A stretch of DNA of 34,913 nt from Chitinispirillales bacterium (GTDB lineage: Bacteria > Fibrobacterota > Chitinivibrionia > Chitinivibrionales > Chitinispirillaceae), in NCBI GenBank assembly GCA_031281225.1, contig JAITFQ010000007.1, forward strand, positions 1 to 34,913. Direction: 5' to 3'. Below the pieces are notes generated by a model that was not told where the DNA came from, searched no databases, and saw only the letters and a list, made by a program, of their open reading frames with translations. Shown here one piece after another: positions 18,330-25,418 of this stretch. Positions within the stretch are counted from its first letter, which is position 1. Every line of letters starts with the position of its first letter. The position numbers and the translations under genes were made by a program.

Positions 18330-18358
18330 GTAGGGGCGGCAATCTTGCCGCCCGCTAC
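18330..18358. repeat. GTAGGGGCGGCAA palindrome between floA and the next gene
   Basis: GTAG-GGGCGGCAA (18330-18342) pairs with TTGCCGCCC-G-CTAC (18345-18358), with a single unpaired G. It lies 24 bases after the floA stop and is not followed by a T-tract. It is the clearest match to the dispersed palindrome family. Confidence 0.8.
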
Positions 18359-18374
18359 CTTTCGGGGAATGATT

Positions 18375-18806
18375 ATGGACATTTCAGAAATTCTGCACGT
18401 GCTGTTCTACGCCCTGATAGTCATTGTCGGAATAGTCGGCTCCGTCCTCGACTATCAGAAGAAAAACAAGAATAAAAACAAAAACAAACCAAAAATGCCG
18501 GAGAAACGGGAGAAGCACGGGCAGACGCGTCGCTTTCCCAAAGATGGCGACAGCGGCGAAATCGTCAGAACTACTCCGCCCCAAACGGTCAAGAACGCGC
18601 CGCCCAAGGCGCCGGTTCCCAAGCCCAAAAAACACCGTGAAGACGACAGCGCCTATATTATCGAACACAAAGCCGAACCCGCAAAAAGATCCGCTAGAAC
18701 CGAAGCCGCCCCGCCGCCGTCCGAGCCGGAAAACACCCTCGTCCTGCAAGCGCGAACCGGTATAATATGGTCGGAGATATTGCAGCCGCCCGTCAGCATG
18801 AGGTAA
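18375..18806 (+). CDS. Small single-pass membrane protein with basic, proline-rich tail
   Basis: The start at 18375 is preferred because GGGGA lies 6 bases before it; the ORF-track start at 18345 falls inside a palindromic repeat. The 143-residue product has one N-terminal membrane helix (HVLFYALIVIVGIVGSVLDY), then a very basic low-complexity stretch (KKNKNKNKNKPK, coded by an AAC/AAA-rich microrepeat) and a disordered Pro/Lys/Glu tail. No domain is recognised. Its place after floA suggests a possible flotillin-associated membrane protein, but that is only context. It converges on the DUF2914 gene with 2 bases between the stop codons. Confidence 0.7.
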   Translation: MDISEILHVLFYALIVIVGIVGSVLDYQKKNKNKNKNKPKMPEKREKHGQTRRFPKDGDSGEIVRTTPPQTVKNAPPKAPVPKPKKHREDDSAYIIEHKAEPAKRSARTEAAPPPSEPENTLVLQARTGIIWSEILQPPVSMR

Positions 18807-18808
18807 CC

Positions 18809-19540
18809 TCATTCAACCACAAACGAAGCCGTTCCCAGTACCCGCCCTGTTCCGCGTTCCGTCACTTCCACTCTCCAATTCCCCGCCATCTCCGGCGCAC
18901 CAGCGAGGTTGCGCCGACTATGGGTGCGCCAGCTCGGGGATTTTACATGAAGGACGGATGTTTGTATGAGCTGTTCGTTGCGGTACCAGCGGTGTACGAC
19001 CGCCGTGGTATCGTGTGCGCCTGTCACGTGGGTGAAGTAGTATATTCCGCGCAGGTCTTTGGAGAATCTGTCGGATATGCCGTCTGGCATTTTATTTACA
19101 ATTGAGGCGCAGACAGCGGCCTTTTCGATTCTCAGGTTCGACGCCGTAGCCGCCGCGGGCCTTGGGGCCGCCGGTATCGGCGCAGGCGTAGGCGCGGGGG
19201 GTTGCGCCGCTGATTCCGGTTTGGTTTTAGTTTCTTGTGCCGCGGATGTTCGCGTGTTCGGTTCCAGCTCAATTTTTGGCAACCGCTCCGTTGACACCCG
19301 GGTTTCCAGTTCCCTGAGTCTAGGAATCTCCTGCGTTTTCGGCGACAGCAGCGGATCTTCTAACGGTACGCCGTCAGCCATGACGACGGGAATTTCTCCG
19401 TCTGCCGGCTTCTGCGCCGTGCGCGGTTGCTCGTAAGCGCTTTTTTCGGTTTTTTTGTCGGGAATTATGGCCTGGGCGATGAAAAACGAGGCTATCGCCG
19501 CGAAACAAATGATAATTACCGATTTGACACTATAGTTCAT
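18809..19540 (-). CDS. Membrane-anchored DUF2914 domain protein
   Basis: 243 residues with an N-terminal membrane anchor (VIIICFAAIASFFIAQAII), a long Pro/Ala/Thr-rich linker (residues ~30-140) and a C-terminal DUF2914-type domain. The latter is recognised by the strand pattern YYFTHVTG, VVHRWYRNEQLIQTSVLHV, SPSWRTHSRRNL and NWRVEVTERGTGRVLGTASF. DUF2914 domains are found in membrane-anchored proteins and have no established biochemical role. The ribosome site AGGAGG precedes the ATG. It is transcribed from its own likely promoter at 19565-19594 and is separate from the flagellar operon upstream. Confidence 0.82.
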   Translation of the reverse strand: MNYSVKSVIIICFAAIASFFIAQAIIPDKKTEKSAYEQPRTAQKPADGEIPVVMADGVPLEDPLLSPKTQEIPRLRELETRVSTERLPKIELEPNTRTSAAQETKTKPESAAQPPAPTPAPIPAAPRPAAATASNLRIEKAAVCASIVNKMPDGISDRFSKDLRGIYYFTHVTGAHDTTAVVHRWYRNEQLIQTSVLHVKSPSWRTHSRRNLAGAPEMAGNWRVEVTERGTGRVLGTASFVVE

Positions 19541-19564
19541 ATCCTCCTCCCGAAAACACTACGT

Positions 19565-19594
19565 AATATACATAAAAAGCATACAAAAAATCAA
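19565..19594 (-). promoter_or_regulatory. Putative sigma-70 promoter of the DUF2914 gene
   Basis: On the minus strand TTGATT (19589-19594) and TATATT (19565-19570) are 18 bases apart, placing the -10 box 24 bases upstream of the DUF2914 start codon. Confidence 0.5.
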
Positions 19595-19629
19595 GCCGAA
19601 ACTTGTTTTTTTGAAAAAACGCCGAACTC

Positions 19630-19662
19630 GTTAACACCCAGCCACACCAAATAGGTGTCAAC
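19630..19662. repeat. Inverted repeat downstream of flgL
   Basis: GTTAACACC (19630-19638) and GGTGTCAAC (19654-19662) form a 9-bp stem with one G-U pair; an alternative small hairpin ACACC/GGTGT is nested inside. It lies 25 bases past the flgL stop and, reading on the minus strand, T-runs follow only after a further 10-20 bases. It may contribute to transcript ending but is not a clean terminator. Confidence 0.4.
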
Positions 19663-19686
19663 GTAAAGGAGGAGAAGGTTGCGTCA

Positions 19687-21381
19687 TTACATATAATTCG
19701 CAAGTGATGGCTGGATTACCCGCATCGCCGCTTGCAGCGCCGCGCTGTATACGTTTTCGGCTAGCAGCAATTTTGATATAACTTCCGCAAGGTCGGCGTC
19801 TTCCAGGGCCGATGATTGCGCCGATACTTCTACGAACTGCTCACCATTTCTTTGAAGCGTGAGCTCAAAGCGGTAGATGCGTGCGCCCATTTCGCTCTCG
19901 CTGTTGAGTATGGCGTCGTACATGGTGGAGAGTTCGTCAAGGGCGTGCTGGATGCCGTCGCGGTCGTCTTTGAGCAACGCCTGGCTGTAGCGCATGAACA
20001 CCCCTATCATGTCGTTCCCGCTTCTTCTGTCACGCAGCATCTCGTCGGCGCGCATGTTTATGGGGGCGGTGATCCCTTCTTCAATCGCTCTGAAAATTTC
20101 ACCATGACTCGACACCTTTTCGCCATATATGTCGGTGCCGCGGGTGATGTAGTCAAAGGTTATTTGAAGCTGCCCCGGCCTGTACATATTTTCGGGATCG
20201 CGGTGGTGTGGGTCCTCCGGGTTTTGGAGCCATTCCGGCCGCATATCGCGTAGCAGATCCATGTTGTATACGGTCATTTTACCGGTTTCATAGTCAATGG
20301 AGTAATCGAATTCGTTCTTGCCCTTGTGGTAAACGCCGTCGGCATCATAGAAACCGCCCTCATACTTGCCGAACCCCTCTACGAATTCCCTGTCGCCGAT
20401 TTTAATGCTGAACGAACCGGGAAAAATGTTTCTGATATCCTCGCCGAACTTTCCGTCTATGATCTGGAAAGTGTTGGTAAGGCTGTATTGGAGGATAGGG
20501 GCGGGGTCTCCGTCAATATTCGTGCCGCTGCCGTAAGTGTTATGGGAAATTCCAGTGAGCGCCACTCTATCGTGAGTAGGGGTGTTGTTCAACCGGTCGC
20601 GGAAATTTTCGCTCAGTATGGTCACTTCGCCGCTTCTGTAATCAATCGTGTAATCGATGCCCTTAGTAAATGTTTCCCCGCTGATGGTGTATTGCTCCAT
20701 GGGGAACGATTCCGGGAAGATGTGGTCAAGAGCTTTGCCGTGGATGTTGGGATTTGTGGCGCTGTCCCATGTCAGTTGCACCGTGTCGCCTATTTTCAAC
20801 TGCGACAAACTATAATTGAGATAGATCGTGTCGCCTGCCGTGTGATGGTCGGCGGCGTTTTGCAGGCTGATTTCAAGCTCTTGTCCGTAAGTTGCCATAG
20901 TCCTGTTATTGTAGTCGGGAAGATCTGCGCCCGATCGTTCGATTACGAAGGGCGGGGTTCTCGTATTTGTGCCGTTAAAGACGTAATTGCCCTTGAACTG
21001 TGTGTTAATCACCGACATCATCTGGCGGAATATTTGGTCAACTTCCTTCTGCATATACATACGGTCGCTGTCTGTATATGTGCCGTTCGCAGCCTGCACA
21101 GCGAGCTCTCTCGCCCTGTGAAGCAGCTCATTCATACTGCTCATGGCGCTTGAGGCCACGCCCATTACCGCCAGGCCGTCCTCAATGTTGCGCTTATACT
21201 GGCTGAGCTGCGTTTTTTTGGTGCGCAGCTTGATGGCGTTCGCTACGTCGATCGGGTCGTCGGAGGGTTTTCTGAGGCGCTTGCCAGTCGCGAGCTGCTC
21301 TTGCAGCGAGACCATGTCGCTGTAGCGGCGGCTCAGTTGGTTCTGAACATTTCTGTTTACGGTTACGAATGTTGTTCTCAT
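19687..21381 (-). CDS. flgL: Flagellar hook-associated protein 3 (FlgL)
   Basis: Junction protein between hook and filament. The N-terminal D0/D1 coiled-coil region is characteristic (MRTTFVTVNRNVQNQLSRRYSDMVSLQEQLATGKRL, then KPSDDPIDVANAIKLR, and RARELAVQAANGTY) and pairs with the C-terminal helix (ALEDADLAEVISKLLLAENVYSAALQAAMRVIQPSL). At 564 residues it is much longer than the ~300-residue enteric FlgL because of a central surface insertion (about residues 140-430) containing repeated beta motifs YTIDYRSGEVTIL and YSIDYETGKMTVY. GGGAGG lies before the ATG. It is the last gene of the sigma-54-driven flagellar operon. Confidence 0.95.
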   Translation of the reverse strand: MRTTFVTVNRNVQNQLSRRYSDMVSLQEQLATGKRLRKPSDDPIDVANAIKLRTKKTQLSQYKRNIEDGLAVMGVASSAMSSMNELLHRARELAVQAANGTYTDSDRMYMQKEVDQIFRQMMSVINTQFKGNYVFNGTNTRTPPFVIERSGADLPDYNNRTMATYGQELEISLQNAADHHTAGDTIYLNYSLSQLKIGDTVQLTWDSATNPNIHGKALDHIFPESFPMEQYTISGETFTKGIDYTIDYRSGEVTILSENFRDRLNNTPTHDRVALTGISHNTYGSGTNIDGDPAPILQYSLTNTFQIIDGKFGEDIRNIFPGSFSIKIGDREFVEGFGKYEGGFYDADGVYHKGKNEFDYSIDYETGKMTVYNMDLLRDMRPEWLQNPEDPHHRDPENMYRPGQLQITFDYITRGTDIYGEKVSSHGEIFRAIEEGITAPINMRADEMLRDRRSGNDMIGVFMRYSQALLKDDRDGIQHALDELSTMYDAILNSESEMGARIYRFELTLQRNGEQFVEVSAQSSALEDADLAEVISKLLLAENVYSAALQAAMRVIQPSLANYM

Positions 21382-21394
21382 TTTATACCTCCCG

Positions 21395-21423
21395 GTTACG
21401 CGGACGGCTCTGCCGCCCCTACG
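21395..21423. repeat. Degenerate GTAGGGGCGG palindrome between flgK and flgL
   Basis: The minus strand reads GTAGGGGCGGCAGAGCCGTCCGCGTAAC in the 50-base flgK-flgL gap. GGCGGC/GCCGTCC arms are recognisable but the outer arm is decayed compared with the better copies. It lies within an operon, so it is probably not a full terminator. Confidence 0.6.
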
Positions 21424-21431
21424 TGAAATTT

Positions 21432-23204
21432 TTACATGTTAAGTAACGTTTCAAGCATTCTGTCTACGGTCGTGATGAGCCTTGCCGCGGCCGTATACGT
21501 GTGCTGAAAACGGATTAGGTTGGCCATCTCCTCGTCGAGAGAGACGCCGGCGATCATGTCCTGCTGGGCCTCATACTGTTCGGCCAAAAATATGCGCGTT
21601 TGCAGGTTCGACTGCGCCTGATTTGTGTTGAGCCCTAAGCGGCCTATCACAGAGCTGAAATACTCGGCGAAAGTGGCCGTGGGGTTACCGATCGAGTCGG
21701 GCGTCATGGTCAGGCTGTTGCGCAGCTCGGCTATCAAAAGGGCGTTGGTGTTGTCGCCCGGCCCCTTGAACCCGCCCACAAAATATTGGAAATCAATATC
21801 AAACTCTTCGCCGTCATAACCGTCGTGCAGCATTTGGAAAGTGCCGAACGTGTAGTCTATGCGGTAATCCACGCCCTCGACTAGGACAATTCTCTCGTGC
21901 GGCTGCAGCGGCACGCCGTTTCTTGTTTTCACCGCTACCGTTACTGTGTCTGCGATAATGTTGCGCGCGTGTGTCTGAACCGGATTGCTTGGATCACGTA
22001 TCAGTTGCACGGGTTGATCGCCGAATTTGTAGCCGGGGTCGACGACATCCACGGAGGCGGGGTCACTCGGATCGGCTGGGGTTATTATTGTACCCGCGAC
22101 CCTGATTGTATTTTTCCCGGCGATTTCCGACTGGTGCGCCGTTGCTGCCGCGATGTTCTGGACGTTGCTGATGATTGCCGGCGCCAGCCTCATTGTGGCC
22201 GCTGTCGTATGGTTGGGGTCAAAGAAATTAAAACCGCTGTATCCTTGCAGGTTATACCCCTGCAGGTGCGCGTCATTGATGGTTTTTACGATGGCTGCCG
22301 CGAAATCATCAAGCTTTTTCTGATATTCGGGAATGTAGATATCCCGGCTGTCGATAAGCCCCCTGAGCTGCCCGCCCGTAGGCATAAAGTTGAGCTTGGA
22401 TTCCGAAAAGCGTATGCCAACATCCCGCAGTATCGTTCCGTCGGGCATCTCTCTTATATTGGTTGTCATTTCGAGGCTCTGCATGTAAGATGGCGCGATC
22501 AGCACGCTTCCGGCGGTGGTTACCGTTACCTGGCCGAGGTCGTTCTCAATCACATTAATCTCAATGAGCATCGAAAGTTCCTTGAGGAGCATATCGCGCC
22601 TGTCACGGCTGTCGTTTGCGTTTTGATTGCCGAGCTCTACCGCCGCTACTTCCTGGTTCAGGTTCATTATTTCGTAAGAAAGCTGATTTACCCTGTTTAT
22701 CCTCATCGGGATTTCATCGTTTTTTTGCTGGCGCAGGTTCGCGAGCTCAATCGCTGCTTTACGGAAATTGTCTATCATAACTTCTGCGTTTGTTCTCACC
22801 ATTGTGCGCGCCGAGAGGTCTTCCGGATTATTCGCGAGGTTTTGCCATGAACTGAAAAATTCGTCGAGGTAGTACATTATCCCGAGGTCGCTTGGTTCTA
22901 CGAGTATCGCTTCCATCCTGTTGAACGACGAGGTCACTTCTGCGAAGTAGCCGACTTCGGAATTTTGTTTTCTGATCTGCGTGTCGAGGAACGTGTTGCG
23001 CATCCGCTCAATGTTTACCACCGTCGCTCCGAGGCCCATCTGCCCGAAAGCGGAATCGTATGCGTAGAGCGTAGTCTGATTTATCCGCTTGCGCGAGTAT
23101 CCCGCTACGTCGGCGTTGGCCACGTTTTGGCCAGTAATGTCAATCCCGAGCTGCGATGTTTGCAGCGCGCGGCTTCCGACGTTTAATACGGACATGAGGC
23201 TCAT
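21432..23204 (-). CDS. flgK: Flagellar hook-associated protein 1 (FlgK)
   Basis: First hook-filament junction protein. The N-terminus has the rod/hook family signature (LNVGSRALQTSQLGIDITGQNVANADVAGYSRKR), followed by the HAP1 helices (SRDRRDMLLKELSMLIEINV). The C-terminus GVSLDEEMANLIRFQHTYTAAARLITTVDRMLETLL is the canonical D0 helix. Length 590 residues is within the FlgK range. The central part carries an insertion with VDYRIDYTFGTFQML, the same kind of motif found twice in FlgL. AAGGGAT precedes the ATG; flgN lies 12 bases upstream. Confidence 0.96.
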   Translation of the reverse strand: MSLMSVLNVGSRALQTSQLGIDITGQNVANADVAGYSRKRINQTTLYAYDSAFGQMGLGATVVNIERMRNTFLDTQIRKQNSEVGYFAEVTSSFNRMEAILVEPSDLGIMYYLDEFFSSWQNLANNPEDLSARTMVRTNAEVMIDNFRKAAIELANLRQQKNDEIPMRINRVNQLSYEIMNLNQEVAAVELGNQNANDSRDRRDMLLKELSMLIEINVIENDLGQVTVTTAGSVLIAPSYMQSLEMTTNIREMPDGTILRDVGIRFSESKLNFMPTGGQLRGLIDSRDIYIPEYQKKLDDFAAAIVKTINDAHLQGYNLQGYSGFNFFDPNHTTAATMRLAPAIISNVQNIAAATAHQSEIAGKNTIRVAGTIITPADPSDPASVDVVDPGYKFGDQPVQLIRDPSNPVQTHARNIIADTVTVAVKTRNGVPLQPHERIVLVEGVDYRIDYTFGTFQMLHDGYDGEEFDIDFQYFVGGFKGPGDNTNALLIAELRNSLTMTPDSIGNPTATFAEYFSSVIGRLGLNTNQAQSNLQTRIFLAEQYEAQQDMIAGVSLDEEMANLIRFQHTYTAAARLITTVDRMLETLLNM

Positions 23205-23216
23205 ATTTTATCCCTT

Positions 23217-23723
23217 TCAAACCACTTCGTTAAATAGCGATACGTTACATCCGCCCGGCTTAAAGTCGCCCTTGTGCCGATATCCGGTTTTGGGGGCGGC
23301 CGATGCCTTTACCATCTCAATAGACGCGCTAATCCCGCCGAGCGCTTCCCTGAAAAACACAACGTTCGACGTATTAAGCGCTTTAAGTTTGCTTACGCGC
23401 TCCATAAGCGATGCTCTAGCTTCTTTCAGCCGTTCACGCAACCCCGGCTCGCACTGTTCGATAAGCGATATCATGCGCCCCGAAGGCGCTTTGTCGCTGA
23501 GTATATTTTGAAGCCGCCCGCAGACATCCAGCCGCCGCTCTTCCGCCTTTTCGAGACCGCAGATATGGTCGTCAAATATCGAGGACTTTCTTTGCAGCCC
23601 GTCGACGTCATTGCCGCGTGCGCAGTTGTTGATATCCTGCGCGATATTTATCAGGTTCTGATGGATATCGTTTTCCTGAGTTAGAAGCCCTAGAAGTTCA
23701 TTAAATAGAATTTCTTTCGCCAT
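23217..23723 (-). CDS. flgN: FlgN-type flagellar export chaperone
   Basis: 168 residues, largely helical, with heptad-like leucine spacing and the FlgN-style N-terminus (LFNELLGLLTQENDIHQNLINIAQD). FlgN binds FlgK and FlgL in the cytoplasm and delivers them to the flagellar export gate, matching its position directly upstream of flgK. It starts 2 bases after the flgJ-like stop codon. Primary-sequence conservation of FlgN is low, so the call depends partly on context. Confidence 0.8.
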   Translation of the reverse strand: MAKEILFNELLGLLTQENDIHQNLINIAQDINNCARGNDVDGLQRKSSIFDDHICGLEKAEERRLDVCGRLQNILSDKAPSGRMISLIEQCEPGLRERLKEARASLMERVSKLKALNTSNVVFFREALGGISASIEMVKASAAPKTGYRHKGDFKPGGCNVSLFNEVV

Positions 23724-23725
23724 AA

Positions 23726-24556
23726 TTATTCAGCCTCCTCCGCTTTTTGCGCTACCGGTGCGGCCGCTCTTTCTCTGAGCGCCAACACCGCAGTTACATA
23801 TTCCTGCGTTTCCCTGTATGGGGGTATGCCGCCGAATCTTCTCACCGCGCCGGGGCCGGCGTTGTAGGCGGCGAGCGCGAGCCGTTCGTCGCCGTTGAAC
23901 ATTCTGAGCATATTTTTAAGATAACGTACCCCGCCGTCGATATTTTCGGCTGGCGCGAATGAATATTTTACGCCTAATTCGCGCGCTGTGCCATCCATAA
24001 GCTGCATAAGCCCCTTGGCGCCCTTGGGGGAGATAGCGTTGGGGTTGCCCGACGACTCACGCGCTATCACCGCCGTAACAAGGTGTTCGTCCATACCGTG
24101 CCGTGCGCTGATTTCGGAAATGAGCGATTGCCACCTGCCGCGCACTCTATCAATAAGATTGCCATTGTTAGCCGAATTGCCGCCGCGTGAGGATGAAGCC
24201 GATGCCGGCCTCTGCCTCTGCATTGCCCAAAGCGGGGCGTCGGCGTCGGTTGAGGGCATATTCTTCCCTTCGCTGCGTTCAATCTCTTTCTGTATAAGCG
24301 CCGCAAGGCCCAAAGTCCCTTTTTGCGCGCTCATTTTGGCGTATTCGCCGTCGAGCATCTCCGTAAATATGTTTTCACCTAAACTTTTTGGGATAAGGGA
24401 ATTTTCGTTGACGCTGCCGCGCATCGACTTGAACATCATGGAGGTAAACAGCGCCTCAAAGTCCTTGGCGACCTGCTCCGCCCTCGAAGCCTGGCCGGCG
24501 GCGGCAGCGGCTGTATTGCGCGGTAATGTGTTTGTGCTGATATTGTCGATGAACAT
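23726..24556 (-). CDS. FlgJ-like rod-binding protein fused to a lytic transglycosylase domain
   Basis: Residues ~25-90 form a FlgJ N-terminal rod-binding domain (QVAKDFEALFTSMMFKSMRGS ... LGENIFTEMLDGEYAKMSAQKGTLGLAALI). After a Ser/Asn-rich linker, residues ~140-265 are an SLT/LT-type lytic transglycosylase with catalytic E167 in VIARESSGNPNAISPKGAKGLMQLM and AAYNAGPGAVRRFGG. In enteric bacteria FlgJ carries a glucosaminidase instead. The protein should assemble or cap the rod while cutting peptidoglycan for it to pass. It is the first gene of flgJ-flgN-flgK-flgL and lies 33 bases downstream of a sigma-54 promoter; GGAAAGGG serves as ribosome site. Confidence 0.93.
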   Translation of the reverse strand: MFIDNISTNTLPRNTAAAAAGQASRAEQVAKDFEALFTSMMFKSMRGSVNENSLIPKSLGENIFTEMLDGEYAKMSAQKGTLGLAALIQKEIERSEGKNMPSTDADAPLWAMQRQRPASASSSRGGNSANNGNLIDRVRGRWQSLISEISARHGMDEHLVTAVIARESSGNPNAISPKGAKGLMQLMDGTARELGVKYSFAPAENIDGGVRYLKNMLRMFNGDERLALAAYNAGPGAVRRFGGIPPYRETQEYVTAVLALRERAAAPVAQKAEEAE

Positions 24557-24589
24557 GGTTCGGTTCCCTTTCCTGTATATTATGTATTG

Positions 24590-24607
24590 AGCAATTATCG
24601 TGCCAAA
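24590..24607 (-). promoter_or_regulatory. Sigma-54 (RpoN) -24/-12 promoter of the flagellar operon
   Basis: The minus strand reads TTTGGCACGATAATTGCT, an exact fit to the sigma-54 consensus TGGCACG-N4-TTGCW with GG and GC exactly 10 bases apart. The predicted start of transcription is near 24579, giving a 5' leader of about 22 bases before the flgJ-like ATG. Sigma-54 promoters need an enhancer-binding activator, which is not in this window. The remaining gap to rsmI (24608-24719) holds nothing else recognisable. Confidence 0.9.
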
Positions 24608-24719
24608 GGTGTTTTTCTGTTGTAATACGTTGATTTCGGCGGGGAAATGGGGGTTATGGGGGAGGGCGGTGAGAAAAAAATGCCGTGTTGAAGGTAAAAA
24701 TTTCCATCTACCCGCCCAC

Positions 24720-25406
24720 TCATTTTAAGATGTTTTGCCTCACCCGCACATTAAACATCACCACCATCTCCCCCCGGGGTTGGTGTTCGGCAAAATGGAC
24801 CAGCAGTTCTTCCGCGGTTCCGCGTAAAAATTCTTCGTGGATTTTTGTCAGTTCCCGCGCGATGACTACGCGTACACCGCCAAGCACGGTTTTTATGTCT
24901 TCCAGCGTTTTGATGATGCGGTGGGGGGTTTCGTAAAAGATCATTGTTCGCGGTTCATTTTTCAGAGACTCGAACAGTTTTTGCCGCTGCGTGCTTTTGT
25001 GGGGGAGAAAATTTTCGAAAATGAAGCGGTCGGTCGGCAATCCGCTCGCTACCAGCGCGGTAAGTATTGCCGACGCTCCCGGTATGGGGACGACATTGAT
25101 ACCTTCGGCTATCGCGGCCCTTGTCAGGTAAAATCCCGGGTCGGCGATGCCCGGCGTTCCGGCGTCGGTTATCAGCGCGATTTTTTTTTTGTCTTTTAGC
25201 AGCGCAATCAGGCCCGGCGTTACTTTCTCCTTATTAAAATCGTGATAGGCGCTTGTTTGCGCCGTTATCCCCAAATGGTTAAGAAGTTTTTTCGACGTGC
25301 GTGTGTCTTCGGCTAAAATAAGTTCGCATTCCGCCAATATTTTCGCCGCCCTGACGGTTATGTCGCCTAAATTGCCGATGGGTGTTGACACGATGTACAG
25401 GCTCAT
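24720..25406 (-). CDS. rsmI: 16S rRNA (cytidine-1402-2'-O)-methyltransferase RsmI
   Basis: SAM-dependent tetrapyrrole-methylase-fold enzyme that 2'-O-methylates C1402 of 16S rRNA. Signature blocks: LYIVSTPIGNLGDITVRA at the N-terminus, LAEDTRTSKKLLNHLG, ITDAGTPGIADPG, PIPGASAILTALVASGL and FYETPHRI. At 228 residues it is shorter than the usual ~280; the C-terminal ~50-residue domain of E. coli RsmI is absent, as in some other lineages. It is the last gene of a dense operon (lptFG-regulator-GGDEF-rsmI), starting 12 bases after the GGDEF gene with AGGA as ribosome site. Confidence 0.95.
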   Translation of the reverse strand: MSLYIVSTPIGNLGDITVRAAKILAECELILAEDTRTSKKLLNHLGITAQTSAYHDFNKEKVTPGLIALLKDKKKIALITDAGTPGIADPGFYLTRAAIAEGINVVPIPGASAILTALVASGLPTDRFIFENFLPHKSTQRQKLFESLKNEPRTMIFYETPHRIIKTLEDIKTVLGGVRVVIARELTKIHEEFLRGTAEELLVHFAEHQPRGEMVVMFNVRVRQNILK

Positions 25407-25418
25407 TGTATGCCGATC

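Noticed and set aside
20326-21153. 275-codon plus-strand ORF opposite flgL
   Set aside because: Antisense shadow of flgL with no recognisable motifs and no ribosome site.
21897-22850. 317-codon plus-strand ORF opposite flgK
   Set aside because: Shadow of flgK on the opposite strand; composition rich in His, Arg, Cys and Val with no domain, while flgK is unmistakable.
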